A DNA stretch of 64,000 nt, from the NCBI RefSeq assembly GCF_023544465.1, contig NZ_JALPVL010000007.1, positions 310,001 to 374,000 of the forward strand. Reading direction: 5' to 3'. Every line of letters begins with the position of its first letter. Positions within the stretch are counted from its first letter, which is position 1. A model generated the notes under the pieces. The model saw only the letters and a program-made list of their open reading frames with translations. It had not been told where the DNA came from and did no database searches. A program made the translations under genes and the position numbers. The DNA comes from Paractinoplanes maris. GTDB lineage: Bacteria; Actinomycetota; Actinomycetes; Mycobacteriales; Micromonosporaceae. Shown piece by piece: positions 1 to 8,878 of the stretch.

Positions 1-1082
1 CGCTCGGCTGCCGTGCCGGGCAGCGAGATGTCCGGCCGGAGCGAGCGGAGCAGCGATCCGAGGGCCTCCTGCGCACTCACGGCCCGGCCGGTGCGGGCGC
101 GCAGATCGAGGTACATCCGCCCGTCCGGGAAGCGGTCGGCCAGGAGATGGGCCACGTGGACGGCCAGGGTCGTCTTGCCCGCCCCGCCGAGACCGGTGAG
201 GCCGGCGACCGGTATCCCGCCGTCCTCGGTGAGCACCCGGCACAGCTGGTCGACCTCGGCGTGACGGCCGGTGAAATCCCGTACGTCCGGAGGTATCTGA
301 ACCGGCCGGGCCGCCGGCCGCGAGGCGGTCACCTCGGGCTCGCCGACGGCCTCGTCGCCCTGCAGCAGACGCTGATGCAGCCGCTGCAGCTCGGCACCGG
401 GTTCGAGACCGAGCTGGTCGTGCAGCCCGGTGCGCAGCCGGCGGAACGCCTCGAGCGCCTCCACCGTCCGCCCGGAGCGGTGCAGGGCGGCCATCCAGAG
501 CTCGGTCAGGCGCTCGTCCAACGGCCGGTCGGCCACGGCCGCGCCCAGATCCGCGCGGATCGCCTCGTGCCGGCCGAGCGCCAATTCCGCGTCGAACAGC
601 TGTTCACGAGCGGCGCGCCGGGATTCCTCGAGCCGGGTGCGCTGGGTGGCGGCGAAATCGGCTCGGACGCCGCCCAGCGCCGGACCGGACCAGACCTCGA
701 GTGCGGCGCGCAGCGCGGTGGCGGCGCCGGCGATGTCCCCGGAGTGACGGGACTCGCGGGCGGTGCCGACGAGCCGGTCGAACTCGTCCGCGTCGACACC
801 GGCCCCGTTGCGCGCGAGGTGGTAGCCGCTCGCCGACCGCCGCAGTTCGGCCCCACCACCGGCGAGGACGTGCCGCAGACGGGCGGCGTAGGTGCGAACG
901 GTGCTGTGCGCCGACGCCGGGGGGTCCTCGCCCCACAGCGCGTCCACGATGTCGTCGATCGGCACCGGCGTGTTCCGCAGGAGCAGCAGGGCCAGCAGTC
1001 CGCGCTGCTGGGGTGTCCCCAGAGCCACGTCTCCGGCATCCATGACGACCCGCACCGGGCCCAGCAGAGTGAAGCGCACCAT
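1..1082 (-). CDS. SARP/AfsR-type regulator with BTAD and NB-ARC domains, partial
   Basis: The reading frame starts at ATG 1082 and runs off the left edge; 360 codons are visible. The order is an OmpR-like winged helix (about residues 1-90), an all-helical BTAD domain (about 95-240, ending in the typical LGLEPGAELQRLHQRLL) and the start of an NB-ARC ATPase with a P-loop GLGGAGKTT near residue 300. This is the AfsR/DnrI/RedD layout of pathway-specific or global activators; an NTPase and usually a TPR tail would follow outside the window. The FAD oxidase gene lies 41 bp upstream on the same strand, so the two may be co-transcribed. Family assignment is firm; the target genes are unknown. Confidence 0.9.
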   Translation of the reverse strand, partial: MVRFTLLGPVRVVMDAGDVALGTPQQRGLLALLLLRNTPVPIDDIVDALWGEDPPASAHSTVRTYAARLRHVLAGGGAELRRSASGYHLARNGAGVDADEFDRLVGTARESRHSGDIAGAATALRAALEVWSGPALGGVRADFAATQRTRLEESRRAAREQLFDAELALGRHEAIRADLGAAVADRPLDERLTELWMAALHRSGRTVEALEAFRRLRTGLHDQLGLEPGAELQRLHQRLLQGDEAVGEPEVTASRPAARPVQIPPDVRDFTGRHAEVDQLCRVLTEDGGIPVAGLTGLGGAGKTTLAVHVAHLLADRFPDGRMYLDLRARTGRAVSAQEALGSLLRSLRPDISLPGTAAE

Positions 1083-1123
1083 GCGACGGACGACGGATGC
1101 CGCCGCCGGGGGTTCACCGTGAT

Positions 1124-2530
1124 TCAGGCAACTGCCGCAGCCGGCCGGATGTTGTGGTTGAGGTGGAAGACGTTCGCCGGGTCGTATACGGCCTTCGCTC
1201 GCGCCAGCCTGCCGTAGACAGCGGCCGGATAGGCCGCGCGGACCGCTTCCTCGGCCAGATCCTCCTGACCGATGAAGTTGAGGTGCTTGCCTTCCAGTGC
1301 CCACGGCTTCAAACCGTCGAACAGCTCACCGGTCCAGCGCAGAGCCGGCCCGGTCAGGTCGGGTCCGCCGACGGTGACGACCCACAGGACGAATTCCGCC
1401 GTACGCAGGCCGGCCGCCCCGGCGCCGTCCGGGGTGTCGCGCAGCGCACCGCCGAGGTGACGCAGTTCGATGATGTTGGCCGGCACGTCGGCCGCGGGTC
1501 CGATGGCCGCGATCAGCCGCGCCACCAGGTCGTCGGTCAGCGGTGGCAGGCTCAGCGTGCGCTCGGCGAACGGCGCCGGGCCCTCCGGGTCGGAGTAGAT
1601 GGCGGCGAAGTCGGTGTACGGCATGTCGCCGACGGTGTCGATCATGATCGGTGCGGCCGCCCGGAGTGGCGCCAGCAGCGTGTCCGCGTCCGCGGCGGCC
1701 CCGAGGAACGAAACCCGCACGTGCACCGTGAAGGTGCCGCGCAACGGCTCCGGGAACACCGGCACGTCCGGCAGCCGCATGAACGCGATCGAGGTGGTCA
1801 GCTCGTCCGGCGCCTGGGCGGTCAGGGCGGCGTAGGCCCGCAGCACCGCTCCGGCCTGGTCGCCCGGGAAGATCAGCACCCCGCCGGTCAACCGGGTGAC
1901 CGGGAACAGCTCGAACTCCATGGCGGTGACGACGCCCAGGTTGCTCTTCGAGCCGCGGACGGCCCAGAACAGCTCCGGCTCAACGTCGGCGTCGGCGTGC
2001 CGCAGCTGCCCGTCCGCGGTGACGATGTCGAGCGCGGTGACGTGGTCCGAGGCCCAGCCGTGTTTGCGGCCCATCGTGGCGCTCAGGCCGCCGCCCAGGG
2101 TGTAGCCGACGACGCCGACGAGCGGTGAGGAGCCGTTGAGCGGCGCGAGCCCGTGCTCGGCCGCGGCGTCGACGACCTGCTGCCAGCGCACGCCGGCGCC
2201 GACCCGGGCCCGGCGGGCATCCGGATCGATGGTGACCTCGTCCATCCGGCGGGTCGTGATCAGCAGCGTGCGGCCGGCCGCGACGACGGTGGTGTGCCCG
2301 GTGTTCATCACCGCCACGGCGAGGTCGTGGTCCTTCGCGTACGCCAGCGCGGCCTGGACGTCGGACGGGCCGGCGGCGCCCACCACCACGGCCGGGTTGT
2401 TGGGCACGGCCGGGTTGTACGTCGCGCATTCCTCGGCGTAGCCCTCGTCACCCGGGAGCAGAACGGCGCCGGCGACACGGCGGGCGAGCTCGTCGGCGGT
2501 GGTCCGGAGGTCTTCGATCGCATCAGTCAT
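1124..2530 (-). CDS. FAD-binding (PCMH/BBE-type) oxidoreductase
   Basis: A 468-residue protein of the berberine-bridge-enzyme-like FAD oxidase family. ATG 2530 is chosen because it follows GGGGAC and fits family length; the frame stays open for 74 more codons upstream. The N-terminal FAD domain contains NTGHTT, where the His is the usual 8-alpha-histidyl FAD attachment site, and GVVGYTLGGG. The second covalent site, a Cys just before this glycine-rich segment in bicovalent members, is replaced by GSSP, so a single covalent link is expected. The C-terminal BBE motif reads YDPANVFHLNHNI. Such enzymes oxidise sugars or secondary metabolites with O2. It diverges from the metallo-hydrolase gene across 160 bp. 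Confidence 0.88.
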   Translation of the reverse strand: MTDAIEDLRTTADELARRVAGAVLLPGDEGYAEECATYNPAVPNNPAVVVGAAGPSDVQAALAYAKDHDLAVAVMNTGHTTVVAAGRTLLITTRRMDEVTIDPDARRARVGAGVRWQQVVDAAAEHGLAPLNGSSPLVGVVGYTLGGGLSATMGRKHGWASDHVTALDIVTADGQLRHADADVEPELFWAVRGSKSNLGVVTAMEFELFPVTRLTGGVLIFPGDQAGAVLRAYAALTAQAPDELTTSIAFMRLPDVPVFPEPLRGTFTVHVRVSFLGAAADADTLLAPLRAAAPIMIDTVGDMPYTDFAAIYSDPEGPAPFAERTLSLPPLTDDLVARLIAAIGPAADVPANIIELRHLGGALRDTPDGAGAAGLRTAEFVLWVVTVGGPDLTGPALRWTGELFDGLKPWALEGKHLNFIGQEDLAEEAVRAAYPAAVYGRLARAKAVYDPANVFHLNHNIRPAAAVA

Positions 2531-2690
2531 GTCCCCAGCCCAGCAGCGCCGTGCCGACGGAACGCCGACGAAACGTTGACGGCCACCCATCCGTACGGCC
2601 TGCCGCCTTCGACGCGGTCTGCGAGAACGGTTCGCCGGCCTGTGACGGAGCAGCGCTGAACGCCGCACGCCGGGCGCCGTCGAACGACGT

Positions 2691-3539
2691 ATGACGAACC
2701 TGCAGAGCCAGTCCTCGGTCCGCTCACTGACCCTGGGCGGGGTGCGATTCACCTACGTTGTCGACGGCGCCATGGCCTTCCCCCCGGCCAGTTTCTTCCC
2801 GTCCATACCGCCCGGCGAGTGGACGCCCGACCTGCTGGACGAGCGGGGCCTGGTGCCGATGTCGGCCGGCGGTCTGCTGGTCGAGACCGGCGAGCGGCGG
2901 CTGCTGATCGACGCCGGGCTGGGGCCGATGCAAGGCGAGGCCGGCGGAGGCTTGGTCAACAGCGGCTCCCTGCTGGACACGCTGGCCGTCCTCGGCCACG
3001 ACCCGTCGGCGGTCGACCTGCTCGCGCTCACCCACCTGCACCCCGACCACGTGGGCTGGGCCGGGGCCTTCGGACGTCACGCGGTCGCCGCGGCGGAGTG
3101 GAAGGCCACGCCGGAGATGGCGTCACTGGCCGGCGCCGACCTGCTCGAGGACGGCGACGAGGTGGCCCCCGGCGTCCGAGCGATCGTCACTCCCGGCCAC
3201 AGCCCGGGTCACACGTCCTACCTCGTCACGGCGGGCACCGAGCGGCTGCTCTGCTTCGGCGACGCCTTCCACCACCCGCTGCAGCTGAACCACCTCGCGT
3301 GGGGCGCGGGTCCGGACTGGCACGGCGACAGCGTCCCGGCCGCCCGGCGGCGCCTGATCGACGAGATGCTGGTGCCGGGCACTGTCGCGTTCGCCTTCCA
3401 CTTCGGCGACCAGCCCTTCGGCCGCGTCGCCCGCGCAGCGGACGGGACGATCACCTGGAATCCGTTCCCCAGCACCGTGATCGCCGGCCCGCCGCGCCTG
3501 CTGAGCCAGTCCTCGGAGCCCACCGGCCGCTCGGCGTGA
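2691..3539 (+). CDS. Metallo-beta-lactamase-fold hydrolase
   Basis: A 282-residue metallo-beta-lactamase fold protein. The binuclear zinc motif HxHxDH is present as THLHPDHVGW near residue 113, followed by the downstream ligands in GHSPGHTSY and FGDAFHHP. The family includes lactonases, thioesterases and other hydrolases; N-acyl-homoserine-lactonase-like proteins share this layout, but substrate cannot be read from the sequence. There is no signal peptide, so it should be cytosolic. It is divergent from the FAD oxidase and is followed after 60 bp by a flavin monooxygenase in the same direction, so the two may form a small unit. Confidence 0.87.
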   Translation: MTNLQSQSSVRSLTLGGVRFTYVVDGAMAFPPASFFPSIPPGEWTPDLLDERGLVPMSAGGLLVETGERRLLIDAGLGPMQGEAGGGLVNSGSLLDTLAVLGHDPSAVDLLALTHLHPDHVGWAGAFGRHAVAAAEWKATPEMASLAGADLLEDGDEVAPGVRAIVTPGHSPGHTSYLVTAGTERLLCFGDAFHHPLQLNHLAWGAGPDWHGDSVPAARRRLIDEMLVPGTVAFAFHFGDQPFGRVARAADGTITWNPFPSTVIAGPPRLLSQSSEPTGRSA

Positions 3540-3599
3540 GGAACTAGTCGTCGTGCTGGATCAATGCCCGGGGACGTGTTCGTGCCTAGCGTCGTCACC

Positions 3600-4880
3600 A
3601 TGAAGGACGAAACTGAGGTAATCATCGTCGGGGGCGGTCCGGTCGGGTTGATGCTGGCCGCCGAGCTCCGGCTGGGCGGAGTGTCCACCGTGGTATTGGA
3701 ACGGGCGGACGCCCGGGCCGGACATCCCCGCGCGCTCGGCCTGCACGCCCGTACGCTGGAGCAGCTGGCCATGCGCGGCCTGCAGGAACCGTTCCTGGCC
3801 AAGGGAATTCGCGTGCCGTCGTGGCATTTCGGCTTCCTGCGCGAGCGGCTCGACCTGACCCGCCTGGACAGCCCGTACCCGTTCATGCTGGCCTTCCCGC
3901 AGGACCGCACGGAGGCGATCCTCGAGCAGCGCGCTCTCGAGCTGGGCGCCCGGGTGCTGCGGGGCGTGTCGGTCACCGGTCTGACCCAGGACGCGGACGG
4001 CGTGCGGGTCAGCGTCGACGGCGGTCCCGACCGGCGCGCGGCCTGGGTGGTCGGGGCCGACGGCGCGGGCAGCACCGTGCGGCGCAGCGCCGGCATCGCC
4101 TTCCCGGGCACGGACGCCGACACCTACGCGTACCTGGGTGATGTCCGGGCCGACGCGCCGCCCGCCCCCGGCTACGGCCTGCAGAACGAGAAGGGCGCGC
4201 TGATTGTGGCGCCGGTGCCGGGCGGGCTGTTGCGGTTCACCGGCTACGACCCCGAGGACCAGGACGCCGGGCGGCGGGAGCTGACCCTGGAGGACCTGCG
4301 GGAGATCACCGTACGCATCGGTGGCACCGATTTCGGCCTGCACGACCCGGCCTGGCTGAGCCGCTTCGGCAACGCCACCCGGGTCGCCGGCCAGTATCGC
4401 CACGGCCGCGTGCTGCTGGCTGGGGACGCCGCCCACATGCACTTCCCGGCCGGTGGGGTCGGCCTCAACCTGGGCCTGCAGGACGCGATGAACCTCGGCT
4501 GGAAGCTGGCCGACGTCGCGCGCGGCCGGGCCGGTGACGACCTGCTGGACACCTACCACGACGAGCGCCGGCCGTGGGCCGAGGACGTCGCCGAACACAC
4601 CCTCGCCCAGACCGCGTTGATCACCGCGACCAGCCCGACCGGCCAGGCCCTGCGCCACCTGCTCGGCAGCCTGATCGACCGGTTGCCCGACCTCTCCCTG
4701 ATCTTGGCTCGCCGTCTGGCCGCGCTCGACGTGCACTACGGCAAGGAAGGACAGCCGGTCGGATCCCGGGTGGCTGAGACCGGCGACGCGCTGCTCGACG
4801 GCCGGCCCGCGGAACTGGTCGTCGACGACCGCCGGGTGATGGTCCGTCCCGACGGGTACGTCGGAAGCCTTATCGACTGA
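3600..4880 (+). CDS. FAD-dependent aromatic monooxygenase (PheA/TfdB-like)
   Basis: A 426-residue class A flavoprotein monooxygenase, as found in polyketide tailoring and phenol catabolism. It has the dinucleotide fold VGGGPVGLMLAAE at the N-terminus, the DG motif VVGADGAGSTVRR near 152 and the GD motif LLAGDAAHMHFPAGGVG near 274. ATG 3600 places the FAD motif as in relatives; an in-frame ATG at 3564 would add 12 residues, and neither has a strong ribosome site. The family's C-terminal thioredoxin-like domain is shortened to about 40 residues, though the closing VRPDGYVG is kept. The last 11 bp overlap the convergent AraC-type gene. Confidence 0.88.
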   Translation: MKDETEVIIVGGGPVGLMLAAELRLGGVSTVVLERADARAGHPRALGLHARTLEQLAMRGLQEPFLAKGIRVPSWHFGFLRERLDLTRLDSPYPFMLAFPQDRTEAILEQRALELGARVLRGVSVTGLTQDADGVRVSVDGGPDRRAAWVVGADGAGSTVRRSAGIAFPGTDADTYAYLGDVRADAPPAPGYGLQNEKGALIVAPVPGGLLRFTGYDPEDQDAGRRELTLEDLREITVRIGGTDFGLHDPAWLSRFGNATRVAGQYRHGRVLLAGDAAHMHFPAGGVGLNLGLQDAMNLGWKLADVARGRAGDDLLDTYHDERRPWAEDVAEHTLAQTALITATSPTGQALRHLLGSLIDRLPDLSLILARRLAALDVHYGKEGQPVGSRVAETGDALLDGRPAELVVDDRRVMVRPDGYVGSLID

Positions 4881-5481
4881 CGGCGACCTGCCGGTGCGTC
4901 GCGGCGGTGTGTCCCCACCAGCGCCGGGCGCACCGGCTCAGCACGGCGGGCTCGGCGAAGCCCAGACCGGCGGCGATCTCGGCCAGCGGCCGGTCGGTGC
5001 CGGCCAGCAGGGCTTCGGCGCGCTCCCGCCGTACGCAATCGAGGATCTCGGCGAATGTCAGGCCCTCGTCGATGAGGCCGCGCTGGATCGTCCGCGGGTG
5101 GACCGCGAGCATCCGGGCCACATCGGCCAGCGCGGTCGACCGCACGCCGAGCCGATCGCCCAGCGCGTGCCGGACCCGCCAGGCGAGGCCGGAGCGCTCG
5201 ACCTGACCGGAGAGCACCCCGGCCGGCACCCGCAGCACAGCGAACGGGCGACCGAAACGTACCTTGGCCCCGAAGGCCTCGCTGTAGCCGTGCGTCCCAG
5301 CGGCCGGGGTGCCCGGCAGGTCGACCGACCGGGGACCGTAGTCGCCCCGGAGCCGGCGCAAATCGTGGTGCAGGGCGAGCAGCGCGTGCACGGGCCGGCC
5401 CACATCATCGGGCAGGCGCAGGCCGACGACGTGCCGTGCACCGCCGGGATCGGCCACCACGGAGAACGCGGGGGCCGGCAT
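4870..5481 (-). CDS. AraC-family regulator, apparently N-terminally truncated
   Basis: 203 residues. The C-terminal two-helix AraC DNA-binding domain is complete (from about residue 105: LADVARMLAVHPRTIQRGL, then PLAEIAAGLGFAEPAVLSR). The sensory part covers only the last third of the arabinose-binding-like domain of this subfamily (FGAKVRFGRPFAVL is its final strand region); family members of about 330 residues carry roughly 100 more residues before this. The start codon lies 3 bp after the stop of the upstream DUF4232 gene. It is either a decayed regulator whose 5' part was lost or a minimal one. It overlaps the convergent monooxygenase gene by 11 bp. Confidence 0.65.
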   Translation of the reverse strand: MPAPAFSVVADPGGARHVVGLRLPDDVGRPVHALLALHHDLRRLRGDYGPRSVDLPGTPAAGTHGYSEAFGAKVRFGRPFAVLRVPAGVLSGQVERSGLAWRVRHALGDRLGVRSTALADVARMLAVHPRTIQRGLIDEGLTFAEILDCVRRERAEALLAGTDRPLAEIAAGLGFAEPAVLSRCARRWWGHTAATHRQVAVSR

Positions 5482-5484
5482 CCG

Positions 5485-6171
5485 TTACGCGCCCTTGGTG
5501 ATCGGCTGGACGTGGCCGCCCGACTGGCCGGTGTCGCGGCACGCGTCCTGCGGCCGGCTCACGAAGACCGACGTGACCTGGTCCGGCGGCATGACCCGGA
5601 AGCCGCGGACCTGGACCGGGCGGCAGGCGTTGGGCGCGTCGGTGACGACGATGGTCGCGTGAGCTTGTCCGCCCGCCTTCAGGGTGACCCGCGGGGTGGT
5701 CGCGCTGTCGCGGATGAAGCCACGGCCGACCTGTGTCCCGTTGTCACCGGCCACGAAGGAGACGCCGGGGTAGCCCTGCTCGAAACAGCTGCGTCCGGAG
5801 ACATTGGTGAAGACCAGGCGGTCGGCGTGCCGCAACGCCGAACCCGCATAGGTGCCGGGGACGGCCACGAGGGACACCCTGAGGTCGCTGGTACGGCACT
5901 CGCGCACGGTGGCCGTCGCGCCGGTGTGGCCACCGCTCCCGGTTGCGGCCCCAGCCTTCGTCCCGGCTCCGCCTCCTGCCCCGGACGGATTGCCGCCGCC
6001 GGCCGCGTTGCCGCCGCCGGCCGGTGCCGGCGAGGTGGCCGGCGCCGATGCCGGTGCCGGTGCCGACGAGCCACCCGTGGGCGCCGGGCCCGGATCGGCA
6101 CACGCCGCCGCCGACATCACCAGGCCGGCCAGTCCGGCCAGAACCACCGTCGTTCGTTTGACGTTCCGCAT
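5485..6171 (-). CDS. DUF4232 secreted protein
   Basis: 228 residues from ATG 6171, preceded by a clear AGGAG; 17 in-frame upstream codons are not used. Residues 1-25 form a signal peptide ending in MSAAACADPG, a lipobox-like cleavage site, so this is probably a lipoprotein. A Gly/Ala/Pro/Ser-rich flexible linker (about 26-85) leads to a DUF4232 domain with paired cysteines (VRECRTSDLRVSL, GRSCFEQGYPGVSF, NACRPVQVRG, QDACRDTG). DUF4232 proteins are exported actinobacterial proteins of unknown function. The truncated AraC gene follows after 3 bp. Confidence 0.85.
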   Translation of the reverse strand: MRNVKRTTVVLAGLAGLVMSAAACADPGPAPTGGSSAPAPASAPATSPAPAGGGNAAGGGNPSGAGGGAGTKAGAATGSGGHTGATATVRECRTSDLRVSLVAVPGTYAGSALRHADRLVFTNVSGRSCFEQGYPGVSFVAGDNGTQVGRGFIRDSATTPRVTLKAGGQAHATIVVTDAPNACRPVQVRGFRVMPPDQVTSVFVSRPQDACRDTGQSGGHVQPITKGA

Positions 6172-6270
6172 GTCGCATCTCCTCGTGATGACGCCTTCAC
6201 TCCTACCGACGGAGGCCTCCACCGGCGGTTCACCTCCGGGCTGAGGTGTGCGTCACGGAACGAACCCGGC

Positions 6271-6561
6271 TCACCCGGCCTCCGCCCGAGGGTCCGACCG
6301 GGTCCGGATGGACCGCGCCGAGCAGCCCACGAGAATCGGCAGCGGCACGCCGAGCACACGCCGGAGCCGACCGAAACCGCCATCAGCCGGCCCAGCGTGA
6401 TCGGAAATCCCTCGGCCGGCTCGAGCCGCAGGTCGTAGTCCCATTCCCTGGGCCGGCCGGCACCAACCTGCGGACACCGGTCCCTGCTCGTCGCGGGCCG
6501 TCGGGATGGTCAGACGCTCGTACGGCGATCCGAGGAGGTCCGCGTGGCTCTCCGCGCTCAT
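6271..6561 (-). pseudogene. Frameshifted remnant translationally coupled to the FMO gene
   Basis: An ATG at 6561 overlaps the FMO stop codon as ATGA, the normal coupling of a downstream operon gene. The frame starts plausibly (MSAESHADLLGSPYERL) with G/C-ending codons. After about 40 codons the coding-like signal moves to another frame (reading DYDLRLEPAEGFPITLG) and then back (RLRRVLGVPLPILVG), ending at a stop at 6271. This is best explained as a decayed short gene with two or more indels. The late part vaguely resembles DUF4166-like C-termini, but I do not assign a family. The 100 bp downstream hold no other gene. Confidence 0.4.
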
Positions 6562-7625
6562 GCCTGGAGGAGCCGGGCGACCACCCACGCCGCGTCGTCG
6601 GGCATACCCGACAGGAACGCGGAGGCGAAGGTGCTCTGCAACGGCATGCCGACGAACCCCAGGCCGGGCGTCGAGGTGGACACGCCGCGCCGGTGCACGG
6701 GCCACCCGTCCGGGCCGAGGGCGCCGGGAGCGAGCCAGCCGTAGCCGGGCCGGAATCCGGTGCACCAGACGACGTTGGCCACCGTCAGCACGCGGTCGTC
6801 GGCCAGCCGAGGCCGGCCGTCGCTCACACCGACCACGCGCGGGACCCGCCGGATCCCCGCGGCGCGCAGCGAGGCGGGCGATTGCCAGACCAGCGGCGCC
6901 GCACGACGGCCTCGTTCCCGTACGAGCTGCCCCAGCCGGCCCGCCGGAACCCGGCGGCCGAACACCAGCTGTCGGACGAGCGGGCTGCGCGCCAGCGCGA
7001 CCGGCACGGAGCCGGTGCTGCGACCGGCCATCCACACCTGGTGATCACCGACGAGATCCATGGCGATGTCGGCGCCGGACGTGCCCGCGCCCACCACCAG
7101 CACCGGTCCCGGCACCAGATCGGCCGGACGCCGGTAGCCGGCGGAGTGCATCTGCCGCACCGAGGGGTCGAGCTCGGTGGCGAATGCCGGCACCGCCGGC
7201 ACGTCGAACGCCCCGGTGGCGGCGATCACCGCGTTCGTCCCGATCACCGCTCCGTCGTCCGTGGTGAGCCGATGCCGGCCGTCGACGACGGTGTGCGCCC
7301 GCACGCCGACGCCGGTGCGCACCGGCAACGCGAAACGGGCCGCGTAGTCACTCAGATAATCGGCCATCTCGGCGCGATCGGGATGGGCCCGGGGATCGAG
7401 CGGGAACGACCACCCCGGCAACTCGCAGAATCGGGCCGGCGTGAACAACCGGAGCGAGTCGGGACGTCGCCGCCACGTGTCTCCGGGCCGCTCATCACGT
7501 TCCAGCACCACGAAGCGGGCACCGGCCGCGCGCAGCTGCCACGCCGCCGCCAATCCGGCCATGCCCGCGCCCACCACGACCGCGTCGAATGTCTCCACGT
7601 CGGGATGACGGGCGCGGTGCCGCAA
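6558..7625 (-). CDS. Flavin-containing monooxygenase-like NAD(P)/FAD oxidoreductase
   Basis: A 355-residue two-dinucleotide-binding-domain flavoprotein. The FAD motif is VVGAGMAGLAAAW near residues 16-28, and the NADPH motif is VVGAGTSGADIA near 172. The segment between them (LRLFTPARFCELPGW) and the late ATG-type motif region (VVWCTGFRPGYGWL) match flavin monooxygenase and ArsO/CzcO-like proteins. These use NADPH and O2 to oxidise nucleophilic or carbonyl substrates; the substrate here is unknown. The MarR gene starts 48 bp away on the opposite strand and is the likely regulator. The stop codon overlaps the start of a decayed downstream gene. Confidence 0.85.
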   Translation of the reverse strand: MRHRARHPDVETFDAVVVGAGMAGLAAAWQLRAAGARFVVLERDERPGDTWRRRPDSLRLFTPARFCELPGWSFPLDPRAHPDRAEMADYLSDYAARFALPVRTGVGVRAHTVVDGRHRLTTDDGAVIGTNAVIAATGAFDVPAVPAFATELDPSVRQMHSAGYRRPADLVPGPVLVVGAGTSGADIAMDLVGDHQVWMAGRSTGSVPVALARSPLVRQLVFGRRVPAGRLGQLVRERGRRAAPLVWQSPASLRAAGIRRVPRVVGVSDGRPRLADDRVLTVANVVWCTGFRPGYGWLAPGALGPDGWPVHRRGVSTSTPGLGFVGMPLQSTFASAFLSGMPDDAAWVVARLLQA

Positions 7626-7673
7626 AGTTCGACGGCCCGTCGCCCGGCCGAACCCGTGACATATCCTTCATCG

Positions 7674-8117
7674 GTGAGTGAGTGGCTGGACGCCGACCAG
7701 CAGCGGGCCTGGCTGGCCTTCATGCGTGTCCAGCATCGGATCAACTTCGAGGCGAACCGCCAGCTGCAGGCCGACAGCGGGCTGTCCCTGGCCGATTACG
7801 ACATCCTGAACGTGTTGGTCACGGGCCCTTTGTCGATCACGGACATGGCTCGGCTGCTCGGCTGGGAGCGCAGTCGCGTCTCGCACCACACCAAGCGGAT
7901 GGCGACCCGCGGCCTGGTCCGCACCCGCCCGCACGACGACGACCGCCGGATCACCGTGGTCGAGGCGACCGAGGCCGGGCGCCAGGCCAACCGGGACGCC
8001 GCGCCCGGTCATGTGGCTCTCGTGCGGGAGCTCTTCTTCGACGGGCTTTCCCCACGGACCGTACGCCAGTTGGCGGCGATCCTCGAGACGGTGCACGAGA
8101 ACCTCGGGCCGCCTTAG
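7674..8117 (+). CDS. MarR-family transcriptional regulator
   Basis: 147 residues from GTG 7674. The winged helix is typical (LSLADYDILNVL, then ITDMARLLGWERSRVSHHTKRM, then the wing RTRPHDDDRRITVVEATEAG). MarR proteins bind as dimers and usually repress a divergent neighbour until a small phenolic or oxidising ligand binds. Here the divergent neighbour is the FMO-like gene, separated by 48 bp. The frame stays open far upstream, but no start there has support. The end overlaps the convergent SDR gene by 4 bp. Confidence 0.9.
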   Translation: MSEWLDADQQRAWLAFMRVQHRINFEANRQLQADSGLSLADYDILNVLVTGPLSITDMARLLGWERSRVSHHTKRMATRGLVRTRPHDDDRRITVVEATEAGRQANRDAAPGHVALVRELFFDGLSPRTVRQLAAILETVHENLGPP

Positions 8118-8854
8118 ATCTGCTCGGCTCCGCCGTCCACGAACACTTCGGCACCGGTCATGAAGCTGGACTGCTCGGACACCAGGAAGAGCGCCACGTT
8201 GGCGATTTCCTCGGGCCGCGCGAGCCGGCCCATCGGGATCTGCGAGGCGAGCTGCTGGAACAGCCCCTGCGGGTTGTCCGGCGCGAGACCACCCAGACCC
8301 GGCGTCTCGGTCGCGCCGGGAACGATCGTGTTGACCCGGACGCCACGGCTGACCAGTTCGCCGGCCCAGGTGCGGCCCAGTGAGCGGATCGCGGCCTTGC
8401 TGGCGGCGTAGAGGCCGAACGCCGGCTGGCCGTTGCCGGCCGAGGTGGAGCCGGTCAGAACGATGGCCGCGCCGGGGTTGAGCAGCGGCAGCACCTTCTG
8501 CACGGTGAAGATGACGCCGCCCACGTTGGTGTTGAACGTCTGCTGGTAATCCTGCCACCCGACCGAATCGAGCGTCGCGAACTCGCCGCCGCCCGCGTTG
8601 ACGAAGACCGCGTCGAGCCCCTTCCCGTGGTCACCGATCGCGGCGGCGAGCCGGTCGAGGTCCTCGGGGTTGCTGACGTCGCTCGTGATGCCGGTGGCGT
8701 TCGGCACTTCCTTGACGGCGGCGTCGAGGCGCCCCTGATCGCGCCCGGTGATGAAGACGTGCGCGCCCTCGGCGGCGAACCGGTGCGCGGTGGCCAGCCC
8801 GATCCCGCTCGTACCTCCGGTGACCAGCGCCGTCTTGCCGTCCAGCTGTCCCAT
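8114..8854 (-). CDS. Short-chain dehydrogenase/reductase
   Basis: 246 residues from ATG 8854, preceded by AAGGGAA. A classical SDR: cofactor motif TGGTSGIG (about 13-20), NAGGGEF in place of NNAG, catalytic Ser in LTGSTSAG, and the YxxxK pair in YAASK near residue 150; it ends in VDGGAEQI. Length and motifs fit an NAD(P)(H)-dependent oxidoreductase of the FabG-like group, substrate unknown. Two copies of a 10-bp palindrome lie just upstream of the ribosome site, indicating tight repression. Its stop overlaps the convergent MarR gene by 4 bp. Confidence 0.92.
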   Translation of the reverse strand: MGQLDGKTALVTGGTSGIGLATAHRFAAEGAHVFITGRDQGRLDAAVKEVPNATGITSDVSNPEDLDRLAAAIGDHGKGLDAVFVNAGGGEFATLDSVGWQDYQQTFNTNVGGVIFTVQKVLPLLNPGAAIVLTGSTSAGNGQPAFGLYAASKAAIRSLGRTWAGELVSRGVRVNTIVPGATETPGLGGLAPDNPQGLFQQLASQIPMGRLARPEEIANVALFLVSEQSSFMTGAEVFVDGGAEQI

Positions 8855-8878
8855 GGCGTTTCCCTTCGCGGTTTTGAG

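Noticed and set aside
1..4880. Reading the SARP regulator, FAD oxidase and FAD monooxygenase as a natural-product gene cluster
   Set aside because: No core biosynthetic gene (PKS, NRPS, terpene synthase or similar) is visible nearby; the enzymes are also common outside such clusters. The left side is cut off, so it stays open but unsupported.
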